A stretch of DNA of 32,794 nucleotides from the NCBI GenBank assembly GCA_011043415.1, contig DQXH01000123.1:1-32794 (forward strand). The letters run 5' to 3'. Under the pieces are notes generated by a model. The model saw only the letters and a program-made list of their open reading frames with translations. It was not told the DNA's origin and made no database searches. The DNA is from Thermoprotei archaeon. GTDB taxonomy: Archaea > Thermoproteota > Nitrososphaeria > Geothermarchaeales > JDFR-13. This document shows positions 7,857 to 16,010 of the stretch, in pieces. The stretch's first letter is position 1, and each line of letters opens with the position of its first letter. The translations under genes were made by a program, and so were the position numbers.

Positions 7857-8737
7857 TATCACTAGATCTTATAATTAGAGCAATATTAGCTGGCACACCT
7901 CTCTTAATCGCATCACTAGGAGAAATATATACAGAGAGATCAGGAGTATTAAATTTAGGTTTAGAAGGAATCTTCGTACTAGGCGCTGCTGTATCATTTG
8001 TAACAACTGTAGATTCAGGAAATGTAATACTTGGTTTGATATTCGCGGGAATAGCCGGAGGGATACTGGGTCTGATACATGGAATCGTATCCGTTTCATT
8101 TAGAGGTAGGCAGGTTGTATCAGGATTAGCATTGACGATAGTAGGCTATGGAATAGCAAGCTTAATTGGAGCCAAGTATGTAGGAAAACCCTTACCAACG
8201 TATATATACATCGGAGATAAGTGGATTATATTGCTAATCTCGGAATTAGCTATAGCATTTCTACTATGGTATCTATTATTTAAGATTAAACTCGGTGCTA
8301 TTATAAGATCAGTTGGTGAAGATCCTATATCTGCATATGGCTTAGGTGTAGATGTAGTTAAGACACGTATATTGACAACTTTATTTGGAGGATTTCTAGG
8401 TGGATTAGCAGGTGGATGGTACGTACTTGGATACATCCATATATGGACTGAAGGTACTGGAATGGGGAGGGGTTGGATAGCCCTTGCAATTGTAATAGTA
8501 TCTGCGTGGAATCCTCTACTAGCACCTATATTCTCCCTGATATTCGGGGGTGTTGAAGCCGCTATATGGAGGTTCCAGCTACCACCCTATAATTTCAATC
8601 CATATCTATTAGGCGCCACACCCTATCTAACCACATTACTAATTCTTGTAATATTTATGGCGACACCACTCAAGAAATATTTTAGACCACCGAAAGCCCT
8701 CGGTATACCCTTTTATCGTGAGGAGAGAACTATTTAA
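7853..8737 (+). CDS. Nucleoside-type ABC permease, second subunit (NupQ-like)
   Basis: The protein has 294 residues, with TERSGVLNLGLEGIFVLGA near residues 27-45, the conserved NLGLEG segment of the partner permease in BMP-type importers. A coupling loop of the type RSVGEDPISAYGLGVDV appears near residues 150-166. It shares the ATGA overlap with the upstream permease and is the last gene of the importer operon. Its 3' end overlaps by 8 bases the 3' end of iorB coming from the other strand, so no separate terminator space exists between them. Confidence 0.92.
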   Translation: MISLDLIIRAILAGTPLLIASLGEIYTERSGVLNLGLEGIFVLGAAVSFVTTVDSGNVILGLIFAGIAGGILGLIHGIVSVSFRGRQVVSGLALTIVGYGIASLIGAKYVGKPLPTYIYIGDKWIILLISELAIAFLLWYLLFKIKLGAIIRSVGEDPISAYGLGVDVVKTRILTTLFGGFLGGLAGGWYVLGYIHIWTEGTGMGRGWIALAIVIVSAWNPLLAPIFSLIFGGVEAAIWRFQLPPYNFNPYLLGATPYLTTLLILVIFMATPLKKYFRPPKALGIPFYREERTI

Positions 8738-9311
8738 ATTCTTCTAGAACATATTTATATCCCAATTCGAAAGCCCTTAAATTAATCTCCTTAAACCTAA
8801 GTCCACTTAACACTTCCTTGGCTGCCGACTTATCTAGACCGGATATCTCATTAAGCGCCACCATCGCACCGAACATCACTATATTAGCGACTATTACATT
8901 CCCAGCTTCCTTAGCAAGCTTCTGAGCTGGTATAATATAATATCTTAAATTATTTTCTTTAAATACTGATATTAGTTCCTCCCTACTAGGCATCTTAACA
9001 CCAGGAATCCCAGGTTTTAAAATATAATTATTTAATAAGACTATTCCATCCCTCCTAATATATTTCGCTGCTCTAACCGCCTCAATCAATTCTAGCCCGA
9101 CGAGCATATGGGTCCCACCTACTGGAGATAGTGGGGATAATGCGTCTCCAACTCTAATATGAACATTTACGCTCCCGCCCCTCTGACTCATTCCATGTGT
9201 CTCAGCGATTATAGAGTTGACATTGTTCATTAACAAGGTAGATGCTATAACCCTGGCTAATGTAATTAACCCCTGTCCACCTACTCCAGCCAATATAACA
9301 TTATACTCCAT
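8730..9311 (-). CDS. iorB: Indolepyruvate:ferredoxin oxidoreductase, beta subunit
   Basis: The gamma-type POR/KOR domain begins MEYNVILAGVGGQGLITLAR, with a GVGGQG nucleotide/cofactor loop, then ETHGMSQRGGSV and GTHMLVGLELIEAVRA, both standard in IorB. I place the start at ATG 9311 because GGTGAG sits just before it and homologues begin here; an in-frame ATG at 9326 would add five residues and overlap the iorA stop. With IorA it oxidises arylpyruvates made by transamination of Trp, Phe and Tyr to aryl-acyl-CoA, reducing ferredoxin in the cytoplasm. It is translated directly after iorA. Confidence 0.92.
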   Translation of the reverse strand: MEYNVILAGVGGQGLITLARVIASTLLMNNVNSIIAETHGMSQRGGSVNVHIRVGDALSPLSPVGGTHMLVGLELIEAVRAAKYIRRDGIVLLNNYILKPGIPGVKMPSREELISVFKENNLRYYIIPAQKLAKEAGNVIVANIVMFGAMVALNEISGLDKSAAKEVLSGLRFKEINLRAFELGYKYVLEEFK

Positions 9312-9316
9312 TATAC

Positions 9317-11227
9317 TCACCACCATAGAGACTCATATTCCGTGGTCCAAGGTTTACTAGGTATAATAGCTTTAAACGGACATATTTCAACACATTCACC
9401 GCATCCGACACATAAAGACTCATCTATATATGCTTTACCATCCTCCATTGGAATAATAGCTGGGCATGTAAATGCATTATAGCATATTCCACATCCAGTA
9501 CATTTGTCCAAATCTACCTTATAAGTAGGTATTGAAATCCCCTTTCTTCTAGCCATACTACTAACTAGTAAGCTACAGGCACGCTTCGCAATTACTAAGG
9601 CAACCTCATTATTTTCCTTAATATAGTTAATCGCCTCTAAAATAACCTTCTCGGATTCCTTGATCTTAAATGGATCGAATACCTTCACAAATTTTACTCC
9701 AGATGCTCTAGCAATATCCTCAATCTTTATTTCATTAGCCTTCTCCCATATTGCATTATATCCACTTCCAGGATGAGGCTGATTACCAGTCATAGCAGTA
9801 ACCCTATTATCTAAGACAACTACAAGCATTGGAGCATTATTATATACTGCATTAATTAATGGTGTAATCCCACTATGGAAGAATGTTGAGTCGCCGATTA
9901 TAGCTATTGGAAGATACTCTCTAGACAGTGTATGTGAAAATCCATTTGCAAGCCCTATACTTCCACCCATCTCAACTATGGTATCCTGTGCTTCAAATGG
10001 TTTATTGATACCTAGGCTGTAGCACCCGATATCCCCCGCATAGACGGGCTTAACCCTCGATCTAATTACAGCCCTTCTTAAGGCAAAGAATGTACCTCTA
10101 TGCGGACAGCCGGGGCATAACACTGGTGGTCTTGGAGGAAGTTCAACACCGTCTACGGTGATTACATCTGATAGAGGATACTCCAGGTCAAGCCATTTAG
10201 ATAAACCTTTTAATACATTATTTAGGGTTAATTCACCTATTTGAGGGATATACTTCTTTCCATAGACAGGTATTCTAATATTTTCATCATAGAGTAACGA
10301 CTTTACTAAAGTCTCGATAATCGGTTCAAGTTCCTCGACAACTAAAATCTCATCTACACCGTCCATAGCCTTTAAAACAAGTTTTCTAGGGAGGGGGATC
10401 ATACCAGATAATTTTAGAATCTTGATATCACTAATATTCAAGTATTTTAATGAGTCTACGACGTATGAATATGCATATCCTGATGTTATTATAAGCCTCC
10501 TACCATCACCCTCAATCTTATTATACCATACATTATTGAGATACTCCTCAATCCTATTCCATCTCTCCAACATTTCGCCACGTAATTTACGTGCATGCGA
10601 GGGTATTACAGCATATTTAGCGGGATTCTTTTTAAAACTCCCCTTTGATTTGATTTCACTCGGCTCACGTATCTCAACGGGGATCCTTGAGTGGCTTAAC
10701 CGGGTTACACTCCTTAATATCACGGGATGCTTCATTATACTACTTAGTTTAAATGCCTCGGTCGTAATATCCTTAAGCTCATATGGTGAACCAGCCTCTA
10801 GAACCGGGATAAATGCCCTAAGACCATAGTACCTATTATCCTGCTCATTCTGACTACTCCACATAGATGGATCGTCTGCTGAGACTATCACTAGTGAACC
10901 CTCGACACCAGTATATGCACTTGTAGATAATGGGTCTGCAGCCACATTAACGCCGACATGCTTCATCGCAGTAAGGCTTTTTACACCTGCAATCGCTGCA
11001 CCATACGCAGCTTCTAATGCAACCTTCTCATTAACGCTCCATTCAACATGATACTTATATTTAGGGGCGTATCTAGCTAGGGTCTCGACGACCTCTGTAG
11101 AGGGAGTCCCAGGGTACGCAGATACAAAGCCTACGCCAGCCTCTATAGCACCCCATGCAATAGCTTCATTACCAAGCAGAATAACCTTCCTCACCATACA
11201 CTCCTTAGATTCTTTAATGCTGCTCAT
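9317..11227 (-). CDS. iorA: Indolepyruvate:ferredoxin oxidoreductase, alpha subunit
   Basis: The domain order is a pyrimidine-binding half with AYPGTPSTEVVETLA near the N-terminus, then a TPP-binding half (LCPGCPHRGTFFALRRA, then GDIGCYSLG and GDSTFFHSG). Two ferredoxin motifs fill about the last 65 residues: CTGCGICYNAFTCP, the 3+1 arrangement peculiar to IorA, and CVGCGECVEICP. The length (636-639 residues) is normal for the family. The start is ambiguous: GTG 11236, ATG 11227 and ATG 11197 are in frame. I take 11227; 11197 has GGAG nearby but with very short spacing. The promoter overlaps a 22-bp A/T palindrome at 11242-11263. The role is aromatic amino acid fermentation together with aminotransferases. 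Confidence 0.95.
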   Translation of the reverse strand: MSSIKESKECMVRKVILLGNEAIAWGAIEAGVGFVSAYPGTPSTEVVETLARYAPKYKYHVEWSVNEKVALEAAYGAAIAGVKSLTAMKHVGVNVAADPLSTSAYTGVEGSLVIVSADDPSMWSSQNEQDNRYYGLRAFIPVLEAGSPYELKDITTEAFKLSSIMKHPVILRSVTRLSHSRIPVEIREPSEIKSKGSFKKNPAKYAVIPSHARKLRGEMLERWNRIEEYLNNVWYNKIEGDGRRLIITSGYAYSYVVDSLKYLNISDIKILKLSGMIPLPRKLVLKAMDGVDEILVVEELEPIIETLVKSLLYDENIRIPVYGKKYIPQIGELTLNNVLKGLSKWLDLEYPLSDVITVDGVELPPRPPVLCPGCPHRGTFFALRRAVIRSRVKPVYAGDIGCYSLGINKPFEAQDTIVEMGGSIGLANGFSHTLSREYLPIAIIGDSTFFHSGITPLINAVYNNAPMLVVVLDNRVTAMTGNQPHPGSGYNAIWEKANEIKIEDIARASGVKFVKVFDPFKIKESEKVILEAINYIKENNEVALVIAKRACSLLVSSMARRKGISIPTYKVDLDKCTGCGICYNAFTCPAIIPMEDGKAYIDESLCVGCGECVEICPFKAIIPSKPWTTEYESLWW

Positions 11228-11241
11228 GATACTCACTTAAT

Positions 11242-11263
11242 AAAATAATATGAATATTATTTT
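11242..11263. promoter_or_regulatory. 22-bp palindrome at the iorA promoter
   Basis: AAAATAATAT and ATATTATTTT are perfect 10-base arms separated by GA. The element contains the only TATA-like sequences properly placed upstream of iorA, so a bound dimer would compete with TBP. It is composed almost wholly of A/T, which raises the chance of coincidence. Confidence 0.4.
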
Positions 11264-11334
11264 TCTCAATGCCTATATTTAATAAAAAATATAGAAACGT
11301 TTAATACCCTCCCTAAAGACTATTTAACTGAATA

Positions 11335-11877
11335 ATGAAAAAGATATTATATATAATTATTCCAGTGATATTCTTCATTCTAAACATCATTGTCGGGTTT
11401 ATGGATTACAATAATGTATTGAAATTAGCTGAATCAATATTTGGCGAGTTTAAAGAAGTAGTTGCTGAAAAGGTCTTATCAACAAAGATTAAAGTAATGC
11501 TAATTATATTTACCAGAAACCTCTCTGTAGCCAGTATAATGATTGTAACAGGGCCTTTTCTCGCATTATTAGCTATTATAATTACCTCCTTCAATGGATA
11601 TGTTATAGGAGGGATAGCCCACTATTCAATAATCAACAGGGGAGTTACTAAGACTCTAGCATTAATAGTTCCACATGGAGTAATAGAGGTACCTACAATA
11701 CTTTATGCAGCATATCTAAGTATTTATATAGCTGTTGAATACTATAGAAACCGCGATAAGTTCTACCTTATATACCTACAGGGTCTAAGGAATATAATAT
11801 TTAAGATAGCCCCCCTACTATTAATTGCTGCATTTATCGAAACTTTTATAACACCATATATAGCCGGTTTATTGTAA
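11335..11877 (+). CDS. SpoIIM/DUF95-like integral membrane protein
   Basis: The protein has 180 residues with about five hydrophobic helices: 5-22, 56-80 and 83-105, plus two more in the C-terminal half. The segment FNGYVIGGIAHYSI followed by LALIVPHGVIEVPTIL matches the stage II sporulation protein M (DUF95) hallmark N...G......PHGxxExPA. These proteins are widespread in archaea that do not sporulate and their function there is unknown. The gene is divergent from iorA with 107 bases between ATG codons, and its stop lies 6 bases from that of ino1 on the other strand. No ribosome-binding site precedes ATG 11335; TTTAATA runs at 11298-11304 suggest a leaderless transcript. Confidence 0.75.
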   Translation: MKKILYIIIPVIFFILNIIVGFMDYNNVLKLAESIFGEFKEVVAEKVLSTKIKVMLIIFTRNLSVASIMIVTGPFLALLAIIITSFNGYVIGGIAHYSIINRGVTKTLALIVPHGVIEVPTILYAAYLSIYIAVEYYRNRDKFYLIYLQGLRNIIFKIAPLLLIAAFIETFITPYIAGLL

Positions 11878-11883
11878 AAAGGT

Positions 11884-13032
11884 TCATAAGGATTTAAGCC
11901 AATTAAGTAGATTTCTATATGCGATAATCCTAGCTACTGACTTGGCTTCCTTCGGCCCCGGCTTCTTCATGTAGAATGCGTTGACTTCATATACTGTACC
12001 TTTAAATCCTTTATCGAGAAGGAGTTTTCCTAGCCGTGCTAAATCAACCATATATCCCGCTAGTGCCGGACTATCATTTATTCTAGCATTAATGTATATT
12101 GAATCGTTTAATCCATTGAATGTCTTATATCCAATATGGATACTTACAAACTTCTTGTCTCCAAGTGGCTCTAGATAGCCGGTGGGCTTAATATAGTGAG
12201 GGGCATCATACCCTAGAATATCCTCGACAATGCTGCTCTTCGTCTTCTCCTTCATCAAGTTCTTACTCGGTTGCGTCAGCGAAAGGAAATCTAGATTACC
12301 TCCTATATTAAATTGAACTATAAATTCTACATACCTATTTCTATTCGCTAAATGCTCAAGTAAATCAGCAGTCAATGGTGTAGCACCAGTAGCTCCATCA
12401 TCTCCGAGAATAATTGCATTTACAGACTCATATGCAGATACAAATGCAGGGTCATTAGCTAACGGCGTCGGATTAAGGTTTATGAATGCCGCGGGTTTAA
12501 CCTCCTTAGAATACTTATATACTGCATAAGCATATACCTGAGAAGCTGATAAGCCGTCTCTCAAGTTACTCTCTATCGCATCAACTAATTTACTGAAATT
12601 ATCATACTCTTTAGTATACTCGGTGGTTACTACATTTATAAAGACATCTGCATCCATACTCCTCCATTCTTCAATTAATGTATCGATGGCCTGAGAAAGA
12701 GTCAATTCATCCTCCAATCCCCTTGGATCTATTGGCAAGCCCTTTAAACTACCCAAGTGTATTCCCTCATATACTTTAATATCCTTCAATGAAGCGGGGA
12801 TATCTATTTGATCATCGAGAAGCTTCTTAGCTATATCATACATACTTTTACCGATCTTATCCCTATCAACGTCATATCCAGCCACTATCTCGATATCTCT
12901 TATATCGATGGGTAACTCATGATTAGCTAGTGGAATACCATATGGCTCTAACTCACCCAGTTTAATCCTCTCTAAACCGACAGCGAAATGGGACGCCGCC
13001 ATACCCTGACCTAGTAATACGACCTTAACCAT
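11884..13032 (-). CDS. ino1: Inositol-3-phosphate synthase (myo-inositol-1-phosphate synthase)
   Basis: The protein opens with a Rossmann motif (VVLLGQGMAASHFA) and later shows NLNPTPLANDPAFV, the GDDGATGATPLTADLL loop and FNIGGNLDFLSL, all diagnostic of the archaeal Ino1 family. It converts glucose 6-phosphate to L-myo-inositol 1-phosphate using NAD+. In archaea this feeds archaetidylinositol lipids and, in some hyperthermophiles, the solute di-myo-inositol phosphate. The 382-residue length is normal for archaea, and the catalytic lysines lie in the NLMKEKTKSSIVED stretch and nearby. The start ATG 13032 follows AGGTGAT at a spacing of 5. A palindrome at 13070-13097 sits directly upstream of its TATA-like element. 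Confidence 0.93.
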   Translation of the reverse strand: MVKVVLLGQGMAASHFAVGLERIKLGELEPYGIPLANHELPIDIRDIEIVAGYDVDRDKIGKSMYDIAKKLLDDQIDIPASLKDIKVYEGIHLGSLKGLPIDPRGLEDELTLSQAIDTLIEEWRSMDADVFINVVTTEYTKEYDNFSKLVDAIESNLRDGLSASQVYAYAVYKYSKEVKPAAFINLNPTPLANDPAFVSAYESVNAIILGDDGATGATPLTADLLEHLANRNRYVEFIVQFNIGGNLDFLSLTQPSKNLMKEKTKSSIVEDILGYDAPHYIKPTGYLEPLGDKKFVSIHIGYKTFNGLNDSIYINARINDSPALAGYMVDLARLGKLLLDKGFKGTVYEVNAFYMKKPGPKEAKSVARIIAYRNLLNWLKSL

Positions 13033-13069
13033 TAAAGATCACCTATAAAAGGGTTAGATACTATGTATA

Positions 13070-13097
13070 TAGGCTAGAGAGAGTACTCTCAAGCCTA
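13070..13097. promoter_or_regulatory. Imperfect palindrome upstream of ino1 with a perfect 12-bp core
   Basis: The core GAGAGTACTCTC (13079-13090) is a perfect palindrome. It is flanked by TAGGCT (13070-13075) and AGCCTA (13092-13097), which are also complementary. Read toward ino1, a TATA-like CTATATACA follows immediately. No T-run follows the hairpin, which favours an operator over a terminator for the aminotransferase gene ending at 13157. Confidence 0.5.
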
Positions 13098-13156
13098 AGG
13101 TTTAGACATAATATATTATATCCTTGAAAAATATAAAGTTTTTACTTGTTAAATGT

Positions 13157-14575
13157 CTACTCCCACTCCTCCCTAATATATTCCTGGGTCTCCGCAACAA
13201 GCCTCATAGCATAATCTAAATACTCGATATGCCTCTCCAAATCCTCCTCCGTATGCTGTACACTGATAGTCCACATCTCCTCAGGACCTGTAGCCATAGG
13301 AATTATACCGTTATTCAGCATTCCAAAGTAGTAGGGGTACCATAGATCCATGTTAGTATCTAGTATCTCTCTAAAGTTCTTCACCTTATGCTTACTAAAT
13401 ATTATCGCTCCACTTACACCATATGTCTCGACATAGGCCTCTATATCATACTGTTTAAACATCTCTTCATACGCATTTTTAAGCATGCTATTGAATTTGA
13501 TGAGAGGTTTATACGCCTCCCTCGTTAGAATTTCCTTCAACGTGACATATAGTGATCTTAATGAAAATGGATTAGCGTTATATGTACCCGCATGTACAAC
13601 TCCCCTCTCCCTCATTGATTCTGAGGGACCTATTAAACTCATAATCTCTTCTTTACCGCCTATTATACTTATAGGTGCGCCTCCACCAACTGCCTTGGCA
13701 AGCGTAATAATATCGGGATCGACGCGATATTCCTGTGCAGCTGTTCTCGGCCCATTCCTCATACCTGTCTTAATTTCATCAAATATTAATACAATGTCAT
13801 ACTCCTTAGTAAGCTTCCTAATTCTTTTTAAATAGTTATTCATAGGCTTGATGATGCCTGCATTCATCATTACAGGCTCTATTATTAAGGCAGCTACATC
13901 ATCACCCTCCTCATCTAGTATATCCTCGAGAGTCTCCGTATCATTATATGGGACTATTCTAACTAGATCTTCTACTACATCCGGTACACCCATACTCTCT
14001 AAGACACTTACAGGCATTTTACGTGGCCCGGCTAATCCCCTGTATGGCCAGGTACTGATCAGGACATGGTCGTAAGTCCCATGATACGTACCCTCAACCT
14101 TTATGATGACATCTCTACCCGTGTATGCTCTGGCTAATCTAATTGCAAACATAATAGCCTCACTACCACTATTACTGATCCTAAACATATCGATATCAAA
14201 CAGATCTACTACTAACTCCGATAACTCACATAGTAATTCATGGGGATACGTGTATAATATCCCCTTCTCAACCTGCTTCTTCAACTCTTTAACAAGTATG
14301 GGATGAGCGTGACCGACTATCAATGCACCATAACCCATGTTAAAATCTAGGTACTCATTATCATCGACGTCCCATATCCTACTCCCCTTAGCATTTTTAA
14401 AGTATAGTGGATACGGTGGATAATATCTCTGGTTACTATTTACACCATATGGAATATAGTCACTAACCTTCTCAAATATCTCTCTAGACCCACTCGTTCT
14501 ACTTAGATACTTCTTCACCTCATCAATAACTTTAGGACCCAAATCCTCATAATCCGCTAAATAAGCTTCATACAT
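13157..14575 (-). CDS. Class III pyridoxal-phosphate aminotransferase, glutamate-1-semialdehyde aminomutase-like
   Basis: Features of fold type I class III enzymes are SNSGSEA (about 134-140, phosphate binding), FDEIKTGMR (about 265-273, the Asp that meets the pyridine N) and LAKAVGGGAP with the Schiff-base Lys near 294. VHAGTYNANP and SVQHTEEDLE near the end are as in HemL. The N-terminus is about 30 residues longer than typical HemL (usually about 430). HemL itself makes 5-aminolevulinate for tetrapyrroles, but no other heme gene is nearby, so an amino-acid aminotransferase of the same branch is equally possible. The start ATG 14575 is preceded by GAGGATGATC. Confidence 0.8.
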   Translation of the reverse strand: MYEAYLADYEDLGPKVIDEVKKYLSRTSGSREIFEKVSDYIPYGVNSNQRYYPPYPLYFKNAKGSRIWDVDDNEYLDFNMGYGALIVGHAHPILVKELKKQVEKGILYTYPHELLCELSELVVDLFDIDMFRISNSGSEAIMFAIRLARAYTGRDVIIKVEGTYHGTYDHVLISTWPYRGLAGPRKMPVSVLESMGVPDVVEDLVRIVPYNDTETLEDILDEEGDDVAALIIEPVMMNAGIIKPMNNYLKRIRKLTKEYDIVLIFDEIKTGMRNGPRTAAQEYRVDPDIITLAKAVGGGAPISIIGGKEEIMSLIGPSESMRERGVVHAGTYNANPFSLRSLYVTLKEILTREAYKPLIKFNSMLKNAYEEMFKQYDIEAYVETYGVSGAIIFSKHKVKNFREILDTNMDLWYPYYFGMLNNGIIPMATGPEEMWTISVQHTEEDLERHIEYLDYAMRLVAETQEYIREEWE

Positions 14576-14862
14576 ATGATCATCCTCTAAGAAAATCTAA
14601 TTATGGGATTCCCACCCCACAATATAACAACACAATATGAACCTCCACAAATCTACAGTTGAGAAGAGTGGTATATAAATATAACTATAAAAATATTTAC
14701 ATACGATAGACTAGTCTATACAATGTACTAACTTCTATTAAAATGTGTTTTCAATGAAAATTTCTTTCGTTTAAATATTGATTAAATTCGATTTTCGAAC
14801 TAAAAAGTTTTTATTATATAGAAATAAATTATAATTTTTTAATTAATATTTTGGTGTTAAAT
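14576..14862. other. Non-coding stretch with divergent promoters and a 14-bp palindrome
   Basis: No ORF is convincing here. Toward the left, TATA-like runs at about 14670-14695 could drive the aminotransferase gene. ATAGACTAGTCTAT at 14706-14719 is a perfect 14-bp palindrome. Toward the right, AT-rich runs (14808-14850) and GGTG at 14853-14856 still look like a promoter and ribosome-binding site in front of the cydA relic. Confidence 0.5.
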
Positions 14863-15990
14863 ATGATTGAAATGTTCTATATTGGAATAATAAAGTTACT
14901 TCTTCTGAAAGTTTTAGACTATCTCCCTACAGCATTAGAACTATCAACCATTGGAATATACTTCCATGCAATAAGTATAGCAATTGTAATAGGAGGGGAA
15001 TTAAGTATAGTTGCCTAGAGTTTATTGAAGATATTAGGAATAACCCCGACTACATTATAATAGCTAAGAAAGTTGCTAAAGTAGTGGTTGTAGCATTTGT
15101 CTTCAGAACAGTCTCGGGAATAAATGTAGAATTTGGATTAGTACAGGTATGGAATGGGGGTATTGCTAGCGATTAGAAGCTAAGTTCTAATACCGCTATA
15201 TCTAGAACTTATAGCATTTATACTAGAAGGCGGCTTTCTACTTGCAGTGTTATATGCATGGAATAGGATGAAGCTTTCAATATATCCACTTATAGGATTC
15301 CTAATGGTTTTATGCGGCTTCATGGTACCAGATGGATTTTAGGTACATATTCGCTATAATCGATAAGCCAGTTGGGATACTTAATCTAACGCCTCTAGAG
15401 ACAGATCCCGTGGCAGCCTTATCAAATCCAGTGCATCTACCCCTAGTACTACATACATGGATAGGTGCAGTATCAATAGGTTTCATGGCAACAGCTACAG
15501 GTTTATTATATGCATCTGAATATGATCAGAAGCTATTGGAGTGCTATTGGCGATCCCACAGGAATTGATAGGTTATTGGTTCTGGCTAGTACTTGAGAGA
15601 GAGTTGAAGTATCTATTCAACAGTATATCGCGTCGATACTCGGTATATGTGATGTTCAAAATGACGTGTCATAGCCATTTATACTAATGATAATCGTCGC
15701 GATATACCTATACAGAAGTAATATTCTAGTATAGGAGAAGCGTTATTTTTAGGATATTCATTAGCCCCGTCATCGATCCTCGGCTTATTGGCAGAGGAAA
15801 TTTGCACATGATTATGGAAGAATATCATATATGATTATGGCAGGGATAGAGGAATCGGGGTAGAATTATTCGTAAAATAGGCTGATGATCGTAGGTATAC
15901 AGGATATATTAGCAGGATTAGTACCTATATTAGCATATTACATACGTTTATATGTTTCTCTACTCTATCTAGTTAAGGGCTTTTTATCCG
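14863..15990 (+). pseudogene. cydA: Decayed cytochrome bd oxidase subunit I (cydA-like)
   Basis: Several fragments in different frames line up in CydA order. 14863-15018: a first helix with YFHAISIAIVIGGE, keeping the heme-ligand-type His, then a stop. 15018-15176: IAKKVAKVVVVAFVF then SGINVEFGLVQVW, like CydA helix 3. 15187-15342: YLELIAFILEGGFLLAVLYAW, like the FAFFLEStF segment. 15332-15568: DPVAALSNPVHLPLVLHTW, like the later NP..H segment. After about 15568 only scraps remain, for example FAHDYGRISYMIMAG near 15801, reminiscent of the GRxPW region. At least three frameshifts and several stops exclude a working protein. No CydB-like partner follows. Scattered assembly errors could mimic this but would have to be confined to one gene. 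Confidence 0.75.
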
Positions 15991-16010
15991 AATAATTTTT
16001 ATATAAAAAA

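Noticed and set aside
15332-15568. A 78-codon ORF that could be listed as its own gene
   Set aside because: Its content (DPVAALSNPVHLPLVLHTW) is the middle of CydA and its neighbours on each side continue CydA in other frames, so it is a piece of the pseudogene.
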